A DNA stretch of 33,485 nt from Shackletoniella antarctica (GCA_003241845.1 QBMN01000028.1:1-33485), one strand, 5' to 3'. Counted from the first letter of the stretch, positions 18,461-27,154 are shown. Numbers and translations: made by a program. The notes: generated by a model from the sequence alone, not told the origin.

Positions 18461-18766
18461 CTAGATCCCGAGTTCTTCTAAGATCGCCAGCAGGTCGCCC
18501 CAGCTCAGCCCTCGGTGTAGATACTGCGGTGCCGCCGGGTTGTAAGGCCCCACCATCACGTCAATCGCCTCAATCTCGGCGTTTTCGGGCAGCACCGGCA
18601 CCTCGGGGTCGGCGGCGGTGGGGCGCATCAGCGAGCTAGAGAAGCCTCGGTAAATCAGCACCTCATCGGCTTCGCCCTCAATCACAGCCCGTACCAGCAG
18701 CACCAGCTGCGGCTGCCTCAGGGCGTATTGTTCTAGCCGTAGCCCAGGGATCATTGCCGCACTCAT
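18461..18766 (-). CDS. conserved cyanobacterial protein (DUF7734-like)
   Basis: A 101-residue protein with sequence I recognise as a cyanobacterial/plastid conserved family: RLEQYALRQPQLVLLVRAVI, YRGFSSSLMRPTAADPEVPV, VMVGPYNPAAPQYLHRGLSW. The two FSSSLMRPT and GPYNP blocks are the conserved cores. No known biochemical role. It may start at the second Met (MIPGLRLEQ, four codons in). The 18767-18830 gap holds a possible -10 for it (TATAGA on the minus strand near 18790). It sits downstream of DUF3177 in the same orientation with a 64-bp gap, so co-transcription is possible. Confidence 0.75.
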   Translation of the reverse strand: MSAAMIPGLRLEQYALRQPQLVLLVRAVIEGEADEVLIYRGFSSSLMRPTAADPEVPVLPENAEIEAIDVMVGPYNPAAPQYLHRGLSWGDLLAILEELGI

Positions 18767-18830
18767 CAGTCCACCTACTCACCCATCTATACTACGGCTG
18801 AAAGACACCCGCTGACCGCCCAGCCTGCCC

Positions 18831-19424
18831 CTAGTTGATCGCCTGTCGCCCCTGCTTACCCAGGCGCACAAACACAAACCAGGCCAGCGAGGCCACATAA
18901 ATCACCAGGCCCAAAATGCCAAAGAAACCCAGGAAACCGTTGGTATAGCCCGCGTGGAAATATTCTCGGTAGAGCAGTGGCGGCTCTAGCCACACCTGGC
19001 AGTCGGCGGCTCCAAAGCGCGTACCCGAGAACGCACAGGGCACAAAGCCCAGCAAGATCGCGCCGCCAATGATGTTGTAGAGAGTAATGGCCCAGCGCCA
19101 GGCGCTAAAGATCAGCTTCAGCGCCGAGCCGGGCTGCTCGCGAATTTCTTCGTTGAGGTCAACCCAAAACCACAGCGACACCGGAATCAGCACCCGCGCC
19201 ATCAGCCCTGACAAAAAGCTGATGTTGAAGCCGCCAATCGTCAGGTAGACGGTGATCATCAGCAGGCTGGACACCTTCCAGTAGATAGTCAGCAGGCGCT
19301 GAATGGCTTCGTTTTTTTGCACAAAGGCCCAGATCAGCAGCACCAGGGGCAAAAACACCATAAACAGCACGGCCAGGCGATAGTCAGTCCAGACCAGGGC
19401 GCGCAGGAGCGAAGGTTCTAACAT
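18831..19424 (-). CDS. DUF3177 family membrane protein
   Basis: A 197-residue protein with four to five predicted membrane helices (LAVLFMVFLPLVLLIWAFV at ~17-35, LLMITVYLTIGGFNISFL at ~55, the MARVLIPVSLWFWVDLNEEI segment, ITLYNIIGGAILLGFVPCAF at ~113, and GFFGILGLVIYVASLAWFVFV at ~165-190). The pattern WTDYRLAVL at the N-terminus, LNEEIREQPGSALKL and FRFGAADCQVW-like text match DUF3177, found almost only in cyanobacteria. Two Cys around residues 125 and 137 may face the lumen. Role unknown. Confidence 0.85.
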   Translation of the reverse strand: MLEPSLLRALVWTDYRLAVLFMVFLPLVLLIWAFVQKNEAIQRLLTIYWKVSSLLMITVYLTIGGFNISFLSGLMARVLIPVSLWFWVDLNEEIREQPGSALKLIFSAWRWAITLYNIIGGAILLGFVPCAFSGTRFGAADCQVWLEPPLLYREYFHAGYTNGFLGFFGILGLVIYVASLAWFVFVRLGKQGRQAIN

Positions 19425-19520
19425 AGGGGCGCAGTAGCGGTACGGGCAAATTGCAGCCTATAGCGTAGCATTTGCCAAACCCATACCTAAAGCTCGAAAA
19501 TTGGCTAAACTCGAATCCAC

Positions 19521-19544
19521 TACACTTAAAAGAACATTCACCCG
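19521..19544 (+). promoter_or_regulatory. promoter/leader motif shared with 12492
   Basis: TACACTTAAAAGAA, then TCACCCG, 30 bp before the GTG start at 19557. Near-identical to 12492-12515 in front of the decayed prfC, so it may be a conserved promoter architecture (TACAMT -10 followed by an A/G-rich start region). Confidence 0.4.
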
Positions 19545-19556
19545 AGCCGTCAAGCT

Positions 19557-19907
19557 GTGGCCAGCGTCACCCAAATTTCAGCCCGGCGATCGCCCCAGGA
19601 GCTACCCCAGTGGTGCAATGCCACCTGGGATGACTACGTTGCGCAGGTGACGGCGGCTGACGCAGAGAACTTTCGGATTTTTTGCCGCCAGGGGCGTTTG
19701 TTTGTCGATCTGGGGTGGGAAGGGATTGATGTGCAGGGAGCGCGGGTGATGGCGTTTTGTCTGTCCCCAGAAGGGTTGTACGAGCAGACGCTGGTGTCGA
19801 TCGCCCTAGCAGGTCTTGAAATCGCCCTGGTTGAGCAGGCCTACAAACAGCTGGCCACAGAGTCTAACGGTGCCGTAGCCCAGCGGTTTGCCCAGCAGCT
19901 TAGCTAA
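19557..19907 (+). CDS. small protein of unknown function (Uma2-N-terminus-like)
   Basis: A 116-residue protein from a GTG. Not confidently recognised. WDDYVAQVTAADAENFRIFC followed by RQGRLFVDLGWEGIDVQGAR resembles the opening of cyanobacterial Uma2-type proteins (W-x-D-Y, then a short basic loop and a VxLG-EGI strand), but the nuclease core is missing, so it is either a degraded or a distinct small family. The remainder is helical (LVSIALAGLEIALVEQAYKQ). It has a plausible promoter 30 bp upstream and its stop overlaps the convergent SDR gene by 8 bp. Confidence 0.55.
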   Translation: MASVTQISARRSPQELPQWCNATWDDYVAQVTAADAENFRIFCRQGRLFVDLGWEGIDVQGARVMAFCLSPEGLYEQTLVSIALAGLEIALVEQAYKQLATESNGAVAQRFAQQLS

Positions 19908-20811
19908 GACTGCTCCAGGTTTTGGTGGCCTGTAGCCCTGCGATCACCCCGCGCGGGCGATAGCCCAGAGAAAATGCTTTCTGACTACTAGACGACACAT
20001 CGGCGGGGCGACGGGCGGGCATGATCACATCGGCCTGCTTGCCAGGAATGAGCAGACTGGGGTCAAGGCCAAATACCTCGGCCATGTGCAGGCCAAAGTC
20101 GTAGCGGCTGAGGCGGTCGGGGCCACCCAGGTGCAACAGGCCAGGGGCTTTCTCTAGGGCCAGCAGCAGGCCAGCGGCGACATCTTCGACGTAGGCGGGG
20201 GTGCGAAACTCGTCGGCAAACAGGTTTAGGGGCTGGCCTGCTTTTAGAGTGCGCAAAAAGCCCTGTAAAAAGCAGTCGGCAGTGGGGCTGGGGGGGCCGT
20301 AGAGCAGGGGCAGACGACAGCTAGCGGCGGTGGGGTGCAGGGTTTGCACTAGGGCTTCGGCCTCGGCTTTGTGGTGGCCGTAGAGGTTGATCGGGCTGGG
20401 GAGGCTGGCTTCGCTGTAGGGGGGCGATTGGCCGCCAAACACCTGGTCGGTGGAGGTAAACGCCAAAGGAATTTGGTGCTGGGCGCAGCACTCTGCCAGT
20501 ACTCGCGTGGCCTCGACATTCACCCGGTAAGATTGCGCTGGATTTTGCTCGCAGCGGTTGGGCTGCGATAGGGCGGCGGTGTGGATGACGGCAGCGGGAG
20601 CGAGCTGGGCTAGCCAGGGGGCGATCGCATCTAGATCGCCAAGGTCAATGGCATGCAGAGTCACCCCCGGCAGCTGTTGGGGAACATGGCGGTGAAAGGT
20701 GCCCGTCACTTGCCAGGTGGCCTGGGCCAATCGACATAGATGCCAGCCCAAGAAGCCACTAGCACCCGTCACTAGCAGACGGGGGCAAGACGTTGCGTTG
20801 CGATGTTCCAT
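19900..20811 (-). CDS. SDR-family NAD(P)-dependent reductase, RmlD-like
   Basis: A 303-residue extended short-chain reductase. The N-terminal Rossmann motif is VTGASGFLGWHLCRLAQ; PAAVIHTAALSQPNRCEQNP marks the cofactor strand; the Ser-Thr/Tyr-x3-Lys set is TSTDQVFGGQSPPYSE and YGHHKAEAEALV; FRTPAYVEDVAAGLLLALE is the substrate-domain signature of dTDP-4-dehydrorhamnose reductase relatives. It probably acts on a nucleotide sugar, but rhamnose genes are not adjacent, so the substrate is open. I use the ATG at 20811 (MEHRNATSCPRLL) rather than the TTG at 20820. It is divergent from the mscS homologue with only ~20 bp between starts, so one or both starts may be further downstream. Confidence 0.85.
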   Translation of the reverse strand: MEHRNATSCPRLLVTGASGFLGWHLCRLAQATWQVTGTFHRHVPQQLPGVTLHAIDLGDLDAIAPWLAQLAPAAVIHTAALSQPNRCEQNPAQSYRVNVEATRVLAECCAQHQIPLAFTSTDQVFGGQSPPYSEASLPSPINLYGHHKAEAEALVQTLHPTAASCRLPLLYGPPSPTADCFLQGFLRTLKAGQPLNLFADEFRTPAYVEDVAAGLLLALEKAPGLLHLGGPDRLSRYDFGLHMAEVFGLDPSLLIPGKQADVIMPARRPADVSSSSQKAFSLGYRPRGVIAGLQATKTWSSLS

Positions 20812-20831
20812 AGGGCACAAGATCGGGTTGA

Positions 20832-22253
20832 ATGAAGGCTGGCCAGGTGTGGCGGTTTGCGAGTTTGGTGACGACTATGGCCTGGTGCCAGGTGTGGATA
20901 GGTAACAAGTTTAGGCGGCGGTCGCCAGGGCGGTGGCTGGGGCTGCTGGCCATTGCCCTGGCCAGCGCCCTATGGGTGGGGCCAGGGGGCCTGGCGGTAC
21001 CCGGCCACGGCGGGCAGGCCCTGGGGCAAACCCCGCCGACCGAGGCCGCAGAGCCATTTTTTGCCGACGTGCTGGTGCGGGGGCAGCCGGTGTTTCAGGT
21101 GGGGGGGCTGCCCGATGCTAGCGCGACTGATCGGGCGGGGCAAATTAACCGGCGAATTGCGGCGCTGCTCAACCAGGATACCGACCCAGAGCCGATCGCG
21201 GTGAATCGGGATAGCGATCGCAACCTGGCCACCCTCCAGACCAACCAGCGGGTGATCATGACCGTCACCGAGCAAGATGCCCTCGACTTCAACACCGACA
21301 TCGCTACCCTGGCTCAGCGCTGGGCCGACTTGCTCAACCAGGCGACCGCTCGAACTAACCTGGTGGCGGCAGTAACTTACCGCATTCGAGGCACCTCCCA
21401 GCAGTTGTTGAGAGATACCCTCGACAACCTGCCCGCCCTGCTGGGGGCCGTAGTGGTGCTAGGGCTGACCTGGCTGCTGGCGGCGGTGGTGCGCCACGCC
21501 GTGCTGGTGTGGGCCGAGAAAACCGAGGGCGATCACACCACCGAAGTGCTGATCAGCCGCCTCTGCTACGGCGGCGTGTGGACTCTCGGATCGGTGATTG
21601 CCCTGGGGGTGCTGGGGCTAAACTTTGCCGCCCTGATCGGCACCCTGGGCCTCACCAGCGTCGCCATTGGTTTTAGCCTGCGCGACGTGCTCGGCAACTA
21701 CATCTCAGGGGTGATTTTGCTGGCCAGTCGGCCCTTTCGCATTGGCGACCAGGTGGTAATCAACAATTACGAGGGCACCGTTACCCAAATCCAGCTGCGG
21801 GCCACCACGGTGCAAACCTACGACGGTCGCCTGGTCTATATTCCCAACCAGGAGGTATTTCAGAGCAGCATCACCAACAACACCGCCTCCCCGGTGCGGC
21901 TCAGCAGCGTCACCATCGGCCTCGACCACAGCGCCGACCTGCCCGACCTGTTTGCCCGCATTCAGCAGCAGATGGAGCAGATCGACGGGGTAGAGCTAGA
22001 CCCCGAACCGATTGTGCTGGTGCGCGAACTCACCCCCTCTACGGTGAACCTAGAGGCCCAGTTTTGGGTCAACTCGCGCAAAAGCTCATTTTTGCAGGTC
22101 ACATCGCGGGTGCTGGCGGCGATTAAGCTCACCCTGCAAGAGGCCCAGTTTGCGGAGCCGATTGCTCCCGGTGCGATCGCATCTGAATCGCTTTCCACCG
22201 AGGCAGATATAAAATTGCATACTGAAGAAAACCTGCCCAAAGGAAATCTCTAA
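20832..22253 (+). CDS. MscS-family mechanosensitive ion channel
   Basis: A 473-residue small-conductance mechanosensitive channel with an N-terminal signal-like segment (RRRSPGRWLGLLAIALASAL near 30-50; possible start Met at 20877) and an extra periplasmic region (~60-185) seen in many cyanobacterial MscS proteins. The core follows: membrane helices near 190-280, pore-lining ALIGTLGLTSVAIGFSLRDV, then VLGNYISGVILLASRPFRIG and DQVVINNYEGTVTQIQLRAT of the beta domain, YIPNQEVFQSSITNNT, and the alpha/beta C-terminal domain. It opens under membrane tension and releases solutes on hypo-osmotic shock. Operon partners are not evident. Confidence 0.92.
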   Translation: MKAGQVWRFASLVTTMAWCQVWIGNKFRRRSPGRWLGLLAIALASALWVGPGGLAVPGHGGQALGQTPPTEAAEPFFADVLVRGQPVFQVGGLPDASATDRAGQINRRIAALLNQDTDPEPIAVNRDSDRNLATLQTNQRVIMTVTEQDALDFNTDIATLAQRWADLLNQATARTNLVAAVTYRIRGTSQQLLRDTLDNLPALLGAVVVLGLTWLLAAVVRHAVLVWAEKTEGDHTTEVLISRLCYGGVWTLGSVIALGVLGLNFAALIGTLGLTSVAIGFSLRDVLGNYISGVILLASRPFRIGDQVVINNYEGTVTQIQLRATTVQTYDGRLVYIPNQEVFQSSITNNTASPVRLSSVTIGLDHSADLPDLFARIQQQMEQIDGVELDPEPIVLVRELTPSTVNLEAQFWVNSRKSSFLQVTSRVLAAIKLTLQEAQFAEPIAPGAIASESLSTEADIKLHTEENLPKGNL

Positions 22254-22460
22254 GCCAGAAATCCCCTGGTTTCGCAAGTTCAAATCTGAAATGCATCAAC
22301 CTGGCTCAGCTATTGTTGTCACAGTGGGCTGCCAGCCTTTGCGACCATTGCCACAGAGCAGAGAACACAGTATGCCCAGCAACACCAGGGCTTGTAGCTG
22401 CTTGCAGGTCTTGTGACAGAGCCAAGACCAGAAGGGGTTTTGAGCGGGTGATGCACGTCA

Positions 22461-22507
22461 TCCTAAAATTGGCGCGTGGAATGGCTCCCTCTAATTAAGC
22501 GTTAGGC
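22461..22507. other. possible truncated attC-like site, left end of cassette
   Basis: Core GTTAGGC at 22501-22507 preceded by CTAATTAAGC, as in the R' end of integron attC sites (consensus GTTRRRY); a weak R''-like TCCTAAA lies at 22461-22467. Pairing between the two is poor, so this end is uncertain. The 22254-22460 stretch holds no gene I can support. Confidence 0.35.
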
Positions 22508-23234
22508 CACGCGTTCATGCCCGCATTCACTAATCATGGAGTGATTCGCAATGAAGACCAGAACAAACAACAAAGACTTCCCGATTGTTTGTGTGGGCGG
22601 TTCGGCTGGCGGTCTCGATGCCTATATCCGGCTACTACAAAATCTGCCGTCTGATATGGGTGTTGCGATCGTGATCGTCAATCACGTCAGAACCTTAGCC
22701 ACCATGCTCCACACAATACTGCCGCAGTACACTGTTATGCCGGTTGCACTGATCACGGACGAACTACTCATCGAGCCTAACCATGTGTTCATTATTCCAG
22801 AGCAGTGTGACTTGCACGTCCTTGATGGCGAGTTTCACCTAAAGCCAATATCTAAACCTAGAGGTTGGCCCGACGTGATTACCGTGTTTCTCCGCTCCCT
22901 GACAGAGCACTGGGACGGCAAACTTATCGCTGTAATTGTCTCTGGTTATGATGGCGATGGGGCAGCCGCACTGTGCGGCATCAAGGAGGTGGGGGGTGTC
23001 ACCATTGCGCAGAAGCTCGACACGGCCTCACAACCCGATATGCCCGAAAGCGCGATTGCCAGCGGGTGCATCGACTTTGTTCTTTCACCCGAGGACATTG
23101 CTATAGAAATTGCCCGAATTGCGCATGGCAGTAATTAGCGGGTTCCACGCACTGCGGCGATCAGAGCAACACCACGGAACGAGGCTCCACGAGACGTTGC
23201 AGCGGGCTCGCTGCACTCGCCGCTGAACGTTTTC
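22501..23234 (+). mobile_element. integron-like gene cassette carrying cheB
   Basis: The segment from GTTAGGC at 22501 to just before GTTAGGC at 23235 has a cassette layout: core site, a ~45-bp leader with a ribosome site, one ORF, and an attC-like hairpin after the stop. Cassette genes are normally promoterless and codirectional like this. No integrase is in the window, so mobilisation would need one in trans. Confidence 0.45.
22551..23138 (+). CDS. cheB: stand-alone CheB-type methylesterase domain
   Basis: A 195-residue protein with only the CheB catalytic domain, no receiver. PIVCVGGSAGGLDAYIRLLQ carries the nucleophile Ser18, VIVNHVRTLATML the catalytic His45, and IVSGYDGDGAAALCGIKEVG the Asp (D134/D136). 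The family removes methyl groups or amidates glutamates in chemoreceptors and related sensor proteins, and free domains accompany PAS/CheR hybrid kinases. GGAG (22538-22541) sits 9 bp before the ATG. Its flanks look like attC sites, and codon use is less GC-rich than in the neighbours, consistent with a recently acquired cassette. The target protein is unknown; no chemotaxis genes are adjacent. Confidence 0.88.
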   Translation: MKTRTNNKDFPIVCVGGSAGGLDAYIRLLQNLPSDMGVAIVIVNHVRTLATMLHTILPQYTVMPVALITDELLIEPNHVFIIPEQCDLHVLDGEFHLKPISKPRGWPDVITVFLRSLTEHWDGKLIAVIVSGYDGDGAAALCGIKEVGGVTIAQKLDTASQPDMPESAIASGCIDFVLSPEDIAIEIARIAHGSN

Positions 23235-23241
23235 GTTAGGC
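23184..23241. other. attC-like recombination site, right end of cassette
   Basis: ACGTT-G-CAGCGG (23194-23205) pairs with CCGCTGAACGT (23220-23230) as an 11-bp stem with a single extrahelical G, around a 14-nt loop, and GTTAGGC (23235-23241) follows; GCTCCAC (23184-23190) sits where the R'' box should be and departs from RYYYAAC by one base. Extrahelical bases in the stem and a GTTRRRY core are defining attC features. Confidence 0.5.
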
Positions 23242-23284
23242 AATGGGGACACAGCTTGAAACCTCACAACTGCGATCGCCAGAA

Positions 23285-23581
23285 TCAGCCAGGGTTCTGC
23301 TTCGCTGGCAGCACCAGGGGATCGCGATCGCGATCGCCCGCCGACCATTCCCACATGGAGCCGGGGTAGTTCTTGGCGTCAAAGCCCATATCCACCAGCA
23401 CGGCGGTCAGCCAGGCCGATCGCACCCCGCCCGTGCAGTAGGCTAAAATTGCCGCATCCCGTGGAATACCGCGCTCTTGCAGCAGGGCTAGCCGCTGAGA
23501 CTCTGGCCGTAGGCGGCCTTCGGCATCGAGCAGTTCTCGGTAGTGCAATTGTCTACTCGATAGCTGTCGTCTACTCCGCAT
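23285..23581 (-). pseudogene. rhodanese (sulfurtransferase) C-terminal fragment
   Basis: A 98-residue frame containing the second half of a rhodanese domain: LHYRELLDAEGRLRPESQRL, then AILAYCTGGVRSAWLTAVLV with the persulfide Cys in CTGGVRS, and DAKNYPGSMWEWSAGDRDRD. The preceding strands and helices (about 50 residues, up to the HIPGAV-type block) are missing; the frame starts with unrelated basic residues inside the end of the glycosidase gene (11-bp overlap). Intact enzymes of this type transfer sulfane sulfur to thiophilic acceptors. Probably a deletion remnant, since a half fold would not be stable; expression as a tiny protein cannot be excluded. Confidence 0.7.
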
Positions 23582-26297
23582 CAGGAGGTTTCAGAGGTAG
23601 CTTGGTGGCGTACTCCGCCTGCTGCTGAATCAGCTTGGCCACTAGCCCCGTCCAGCCGGTTTGGTGGCTGGCCCCCAGTCCAGCCCCGTTGTCACCGTGG
23701 AAATATTCGTAGAACAAGACGTAGTCGCGCCAGTGGGAGTCGTTCTGAAACACCTCGATGCCGCCGTAGACGGGGCGATCGCCTTGACCATCGCGCTCAA
23801 AAATTGCCATCAGCCGCCGCGATAGCTCGCTGGCCACCTGCCACAGATTGAGCCACTGGCCCGATCCCGTGGGGCACTCCACCCGGTAGCTGTCGCCCAG
23901 ATAATAGTGAAACTTCTGCAACGACTCAATCATCAAATAATTTACCGGAAACCAGATCGGCCCTCGCCAGTTAGAATTGCCGCCAAACAGACCGCTGGCC
24001 GACTCCGCCGGTTCGTAGTCTACCCGGTACTCTCGGCCATCGACGGTGAAGGTATAGGGCTGCTCGGCATGGTGCTTCGACAGGGCGCGAATGCCGTAGG
24101 GGCTGAGAAACTCCGCCTCGTCCAGCAGCTTTTCTAAAATCTGGCGCAGCTTATCCTGGGGTGAACTGTGGCCCATGGTGGCGTAGCAGAGGGCCAGCAG
24201 TCGCCGGGCACCCACCCCCTCGGTTTCCATACAGGCCACGTTGCGCTTTAGGCTGGGCCGATTTTGAATAAACCACTCCAGGCGCTGGGCAAAGTTGGGC
24301 AACCGCGCCAGCAAATCAGGCTCAAGGGTCATCACCGCAAACAGCGGAATCAGCCCCACCATAGAGCGAATCTTCATCCGCACCCGTTCGCCATGGGGCA
24401 GGCGCAGCACATCGTAGAAAAAACCATCGTCGTCATCCCAGAGCCCGATGTCGCTGTCGCCGATGTGGTTCATGGCGTCGGCAATGTAGATAAAGTGCTC
24501 GAAGAACTTGGTGGCCATGTCTTCGTAGACCGGGTTCTCGCAGGCTAGCTCTAGGGCCATCTGCAACATATTCAGGCAGTACATGGCCATCCAGCTGGTG
24601 CCGTCAGACTGGTCGAGGTGGCCGCCAGTGGGCAGCTCGGCGCTGCGATCAAACACGCCAATGTTGTCGAGACCCAAAAAGCCCCCTTCAAAGATGTTGT
24701 TGCCGTCCCCATCTTTGCGGTTGACCCACCAGGTAAAGTTGAGCAGCAGCTTTTGAAACACCCCCTCTAGAAAGGGTCGGTCTCCCTTCCCGGTTTGCTT
24801 TTGCTCGATTTTGTAGACCCGCCAGGTGGCCCAGGCGTGCACCGGCGGATTGATATCCCCAAAGGCCCACTCGTAGGCGGGGATCTGACCGTTGGGGTGC
24901 ATGTACCACTCCCGCGTCAGCAGGTCGAGCTGGTGCTTGGCAAACGTCGGGTCTACCATCGCCAGGGCAATGCAGTGAAAGGCCAGATCCCAGGCGGCAA
25001 ACCAGGGGTATTCCCAGGTGTCGGGCATGGAGATAATGTCGGCGGCATCGAGATGTCGCCACTGGGCATTGCGGCCCTGCTGGTGGCCGGGCGGCGGGGG
25101 CAGGGTCGGGTCGCCCTGTAGCCAGTCGTTCACCGGGTAGCGGTAGACCTGCTTGCTCCAGAGCATGCCCGCCAGGGCCTGGCGCTGAATCGTCCGCTGG
25201 TCAGGGGTGAGCGCGAAGGGAGTAAGGGCGGCGTAGAAGTCATCCGCTTCTTGCCGCCGGGCTTGCAGATGGGTATCAAAGTCAGGGCCAAAGGGATGCT
25301 CTAGCGGGTCGCCATGGGTCAGCCGCAGCCGCACGGTCTGCCGTTCCCCCGGCCCCAGCACCAGCGGGTAGTGGGGCGAAACTTTGGTGCCGATGCCCTC
25401 TCCATTGACCGCCGCTGTCTGCCCGTGGATCACCCGGTTGTGGATGCCGTCTTTGACGTAGGGCGAGAGGTTGTCTGCGCCAAACAGCGCTTTGGCGTTG
25501 GTGTCGTTGTCGGTGAAATAGAGGGGCAGAGGTGCCTCCGCCACCCCGCTGCCCTCGGCATAAAACCAGTAGTTACCCAGCTCTGGGTGGGTGGCTTCAA
25601 CCACAGCTACGCCAGGGAAACCATCGGCTGTACCCTGCCGCAGCCTGGGCTTGTCGCTGCCATCGCCCCAGGCCCAGGTGTTGCGAAACCACAGGGTAGG
25701 CAGCAGGTGTAGGGGAGCTGGCTCTGGCCCCCGGTTGATCACCTCAATCTGCATCAGAATATCCTCTGGACTGGCTTTGGCGTACTCCACGAACACATCA
25801 AAGTAGCGGTTGTCGGCGAAAACGCCGGTATCGAGCAGCTCGTACTCCATCGCTTCCCGTCCCCGGCGCTGGTTTTCGCTCACCAGATCGGCGTAGGGGT
25901 ACTCGGCCTGGGGATATTTGTAGAGAAACTTGAGGTAGCTGTGGGTGGGAGTACTATCGAGGTAAAAGTAGTATTCCTTCACGTCTTCGCCGTGGTTGCC
26001 CTGGTTGCCCGTCAGGCCAAACAGCCGCTCTTTCAGCACCGGATCTTTACCGTTCCACAGGGCCAGGGCAAAGCACAGCAGTTGCTGGTCATCGCAGATG
26101 CCGCCGAGGCCGTCTTCGCCCCAGCGGTAGGCGCGACCGTGAGATTGCTGGTGCGAGAAATAGTCCCAGGCTGCCCCGGTGGCGCTATAGTCTTCGCGCA
26201 CGGTGCCCCACTGGCGATCGCTCAGGTATGGCCCCCACTTTTGCCAGGGGGTCTGGGGGTTTTGGGCGGCCTGGAGGCGCTGGTGTTCTGGGGTCAT
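23571..26297 (-). CDS. MGH1-like glycosidase, GH63-type
   Basis: A 908-residue cytoplasmic glycosidase of the (alpha/alpha)6-barrel class. Diagnostic segments: [20 protein letters not shown] and [20 protein letters not shown] near the N-terminus, [20 protein letters not shown] (~410-430), [20 protein letters not shown] (~470), [57 protein letters not shown] and [20 protein letters not shown]. These define the bacterial GH63/MGH1-type family, related to processing alpha-glucosidase; the likely substrate is a glucosyl or mannosyl glycoside such as a compatible-solute precursor, which is inference. Start at 26297 ([12 protein letters not shown]); a longer frame to 26339 would overlap the upstream small gene. 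Complete and apparently functional. Confidence 0.85.
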   Translation of the reverse strand: MTPEHQRLQAAQNPQTPWQKWGPYLSDRQWGTVREDYSATGAAWDYFSHQQSHGRAYRWGEDGLGGICDDQQLLCFALALWNGKDPVLKERLFGLTGNQGNHGEDVKEYYFYLDSTPTHSYLKFLYKYPQAEYPYADLVSENQRRGREAMEYELLDTGVFADNRYFDVFVEYAKASPEDILMQIEVINRGPEPAPLHLLPTLWFRNTWAWGDGSDKPRLRQGTADGFPGVAVVEATHPELGNYWFYAEGSGVAEAPLPLYFTDNDTNAKALFGADNLSPYVKDGIHNRVIHGQTAAVNGEGIGTKVSPHYPLVLGPGERQTVRLRLTHGDPLEHPFGPDFDTHLQARRQEADDFYAALTPFALTPDQRTIQRQALAGMLWSKQVYRYPVNDWLQGDPTLPPPPGHQQGRNAQWRHLDAADIISMPDTWEYPWFAAWDLAFHCIALAMVDPTFAKHQLDLLTREWYMHPNGQIPAYEWAFGDINPPVHAWATWRVYKIEQKQTGKGDRPFLEGVFQKLLLNFTWWVNRKDGDGNNIFEGGFLGLDNIGVFDRSAELPTGGHLDQSDGTSWMAMYCLNMLQMALELACENPVYEDMATKFFEHFIYIADAMNHIGDSDIGLWDDDDGFFYDVLRLPHGERVRMKIRSMVGLIPLFAVMTLEPDLLARLPNFAQRLEWFIQNRPSLKRNVACMETEGVGARRLLALCYATMGHSSPQDKLRQILEKLLDEAEFLSPYGIRALSKHHAEQPYTFTVDGREYRVDYEPAESASGLFGGNSNWRGPIWFPVNYLMIESLQKFHYYLGDSYRVECPTGSGQWLNLWQVASELSRRLMAIFERDGQGDRPVYGGIEVFQNDSHWRDYVLFYEYFHGDNGAGLGASHQTGWTGLVAKLIQQQAEYATKLPLKPPDAE

Positions 26298-26301
26298 TGG
26301 G

Positions 26302-26502
26302 TCAGCTCGTGAAGTATGTCCACACATCGATGCCGTCAAAGACTAACGATACCGCTATCAACCCCGACCACAGGATGAGATAGCTCTGAACCAGGCCGCT
26401 GGCGCTGGGAATGGCCAGCAACACAACGATCAGCAGGGGCACCCACAGGCCATGGCCCAGTCCTAACATTTTGGTGAACCCAAATTGGGCATAGAGGGTC
26501 AT
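26302..26502 (-). CDS. small two-helix membrane protein
   Basis: A 66-residue protein: [20 protein letters not shown], then two hydrophobic stretches ([20 protein letters not shown] and [20 protein letters not shown]) and a short tail. It stops 4 bp upstream of the glycosidase start, so the two may be co-transcribed. The text resembles the C-terminal half of a larger conserved membrane protein, so it could be a truncated gene; I do not recognise a function. Confidence 0.5.
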   Translation of the reverse strand: MTLYAQFGFTKMLGLGHGLWVPLLIVVLLAIPSASGLVQSYLILWSGLIAVSLVFDGIDVWTYFTS

Positions 26503-26570
26503 TGTCAGTATATGTCCGCTTAAATTTCGCTCTCGCCCTCCAGTCTGAAACTGGGAGCCGGAGCCGGGGC

Positions 26571-26786
26571 TTAGGTGGTGCCAAAGGACAGCCCTTCGCT
26601 GGAATAGCTGGTGCCAAAGTTTTCGGCCAGCTTCACCACCTGGTGCAGGGCCGAGCGCAGATCGTCTGCTTGCAGCGAGGACAGCGGGTGCATAAACGCC
26701 GCCACCAGCAGGCCATCGGTCTTAAAACCCGTGCCTGAGAGCAGCCTGAAGCAGATATAAAAAACCAGCCAGTACAGGACGCGGAT
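26571..26786 (-). pseudogene. C-terminal fragment of a conserved protein (YbjN/CesT-like)
   Basis: A minus-strand frame of 71 codons between TGA (26787) and TAA (26571-26573). It reads SGTGFKTDGLLVAAFMHPLS, SLQADDLRSALHQVVKLAEN and FGTSYSSEGLSFGTT; the layout (strand, hydrophobic strand, amphipathic helix) resembles YbjN/CesT-type chaperone domains. There is no good start codon and the upstream part is absent, so probably a remnant. Family assignment is tentative. Confidence 0.4.
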
Positions 26787-27037
26787 TCACATCAGGTGCG
26801 CCACTTTTCACAGCCATGCTCCAGTGTGGAGGCTACTGAGTCTGGGGCGCAGGAGCGCCACGGTGGGCGTTCCCACGCAGAGCATAGGAACGAGGGGATG
26901 TATTGAAATGTCAAGATGGGGCCAGGGGTTTTATGATCGCACCATCAGACCTGAAGCGGGGCTTGGTTGTTGCAATGGTAAAGATAATTGGTGCGATCGC
27001 CGCTAGAGCTGAGGGGCTGGTTATACTGATTTTTTTC
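26787..27037. other. non-coding stretch with a CGTTCC/GGAACG hairpin
   Basis: CGTTCC (26868-26873) and GGAACG (26887-26892) form a hairpin in text of the form GCGTTCCCACGCAGAGC, a repeat style common in cyanobacterial and gammaproteobacterial intergenic DNA; GGGGCGCAGGAG just before it also occurs at 8928. The ~60-codon frame within 26903-27085 shows no recognisable features and is not annotated. No promoter is assigned. Confidence 0.4.
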
Positions 27038-27154
27038 TACCTAATTACCCCTGTAGGGCAATTAGGCTGCCGGTTTTTTACCTAATCACCCCCTAGAGGG
27101 GTGTTAGGCTGACAGACTTCCACATAATCTACCTTATGGGGGTATTAGGTGGAA
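27038..27154. repeat. three tandem stem-loops with shared CCTAAT/ATTAGG arms
   Basis: Unit 1: CCTAATT (27040-27046) with AATTAGG (27060-27066) and an inner CCCT/AGGG stem. Unit 2: CCTAA (27081-27085), a bulged T and CACCCC pair with GGGGTG and TTAGG (27098-27108). Unit 3: TTCCAC (27118-27123) with GTGGAA (27149-27154), with inner TAAT/ATTA pairing. Arms are related but not identical, spaced 37-41 bp, and end ~58 bp before the nuclease-transposase gene. They could be transposase-binding ends, a folded leader or stacked terminators. Confidence 0.65.

Noticed and set aside
26903-27085. 60-codon plus-strand ORF
   Set aside because: No recognisable family or convincing ribosome site, and it runs into the first tandem hairpin.
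27098-27109. Another attC core (GTTAGGC at 27103-27109)
   Set aside because: It falls in one of three similar hairpins without a preceding cassette ORF or extrahelical-base stem, so it is explained by the tandem stem-loops.
27038-27154. CRISPR array
   Set aside because: Units are related hairpins, not identical direct repeats with unique spacers, and no cas operon is adjacent (the Cas4-like domain belongs to the fusion).
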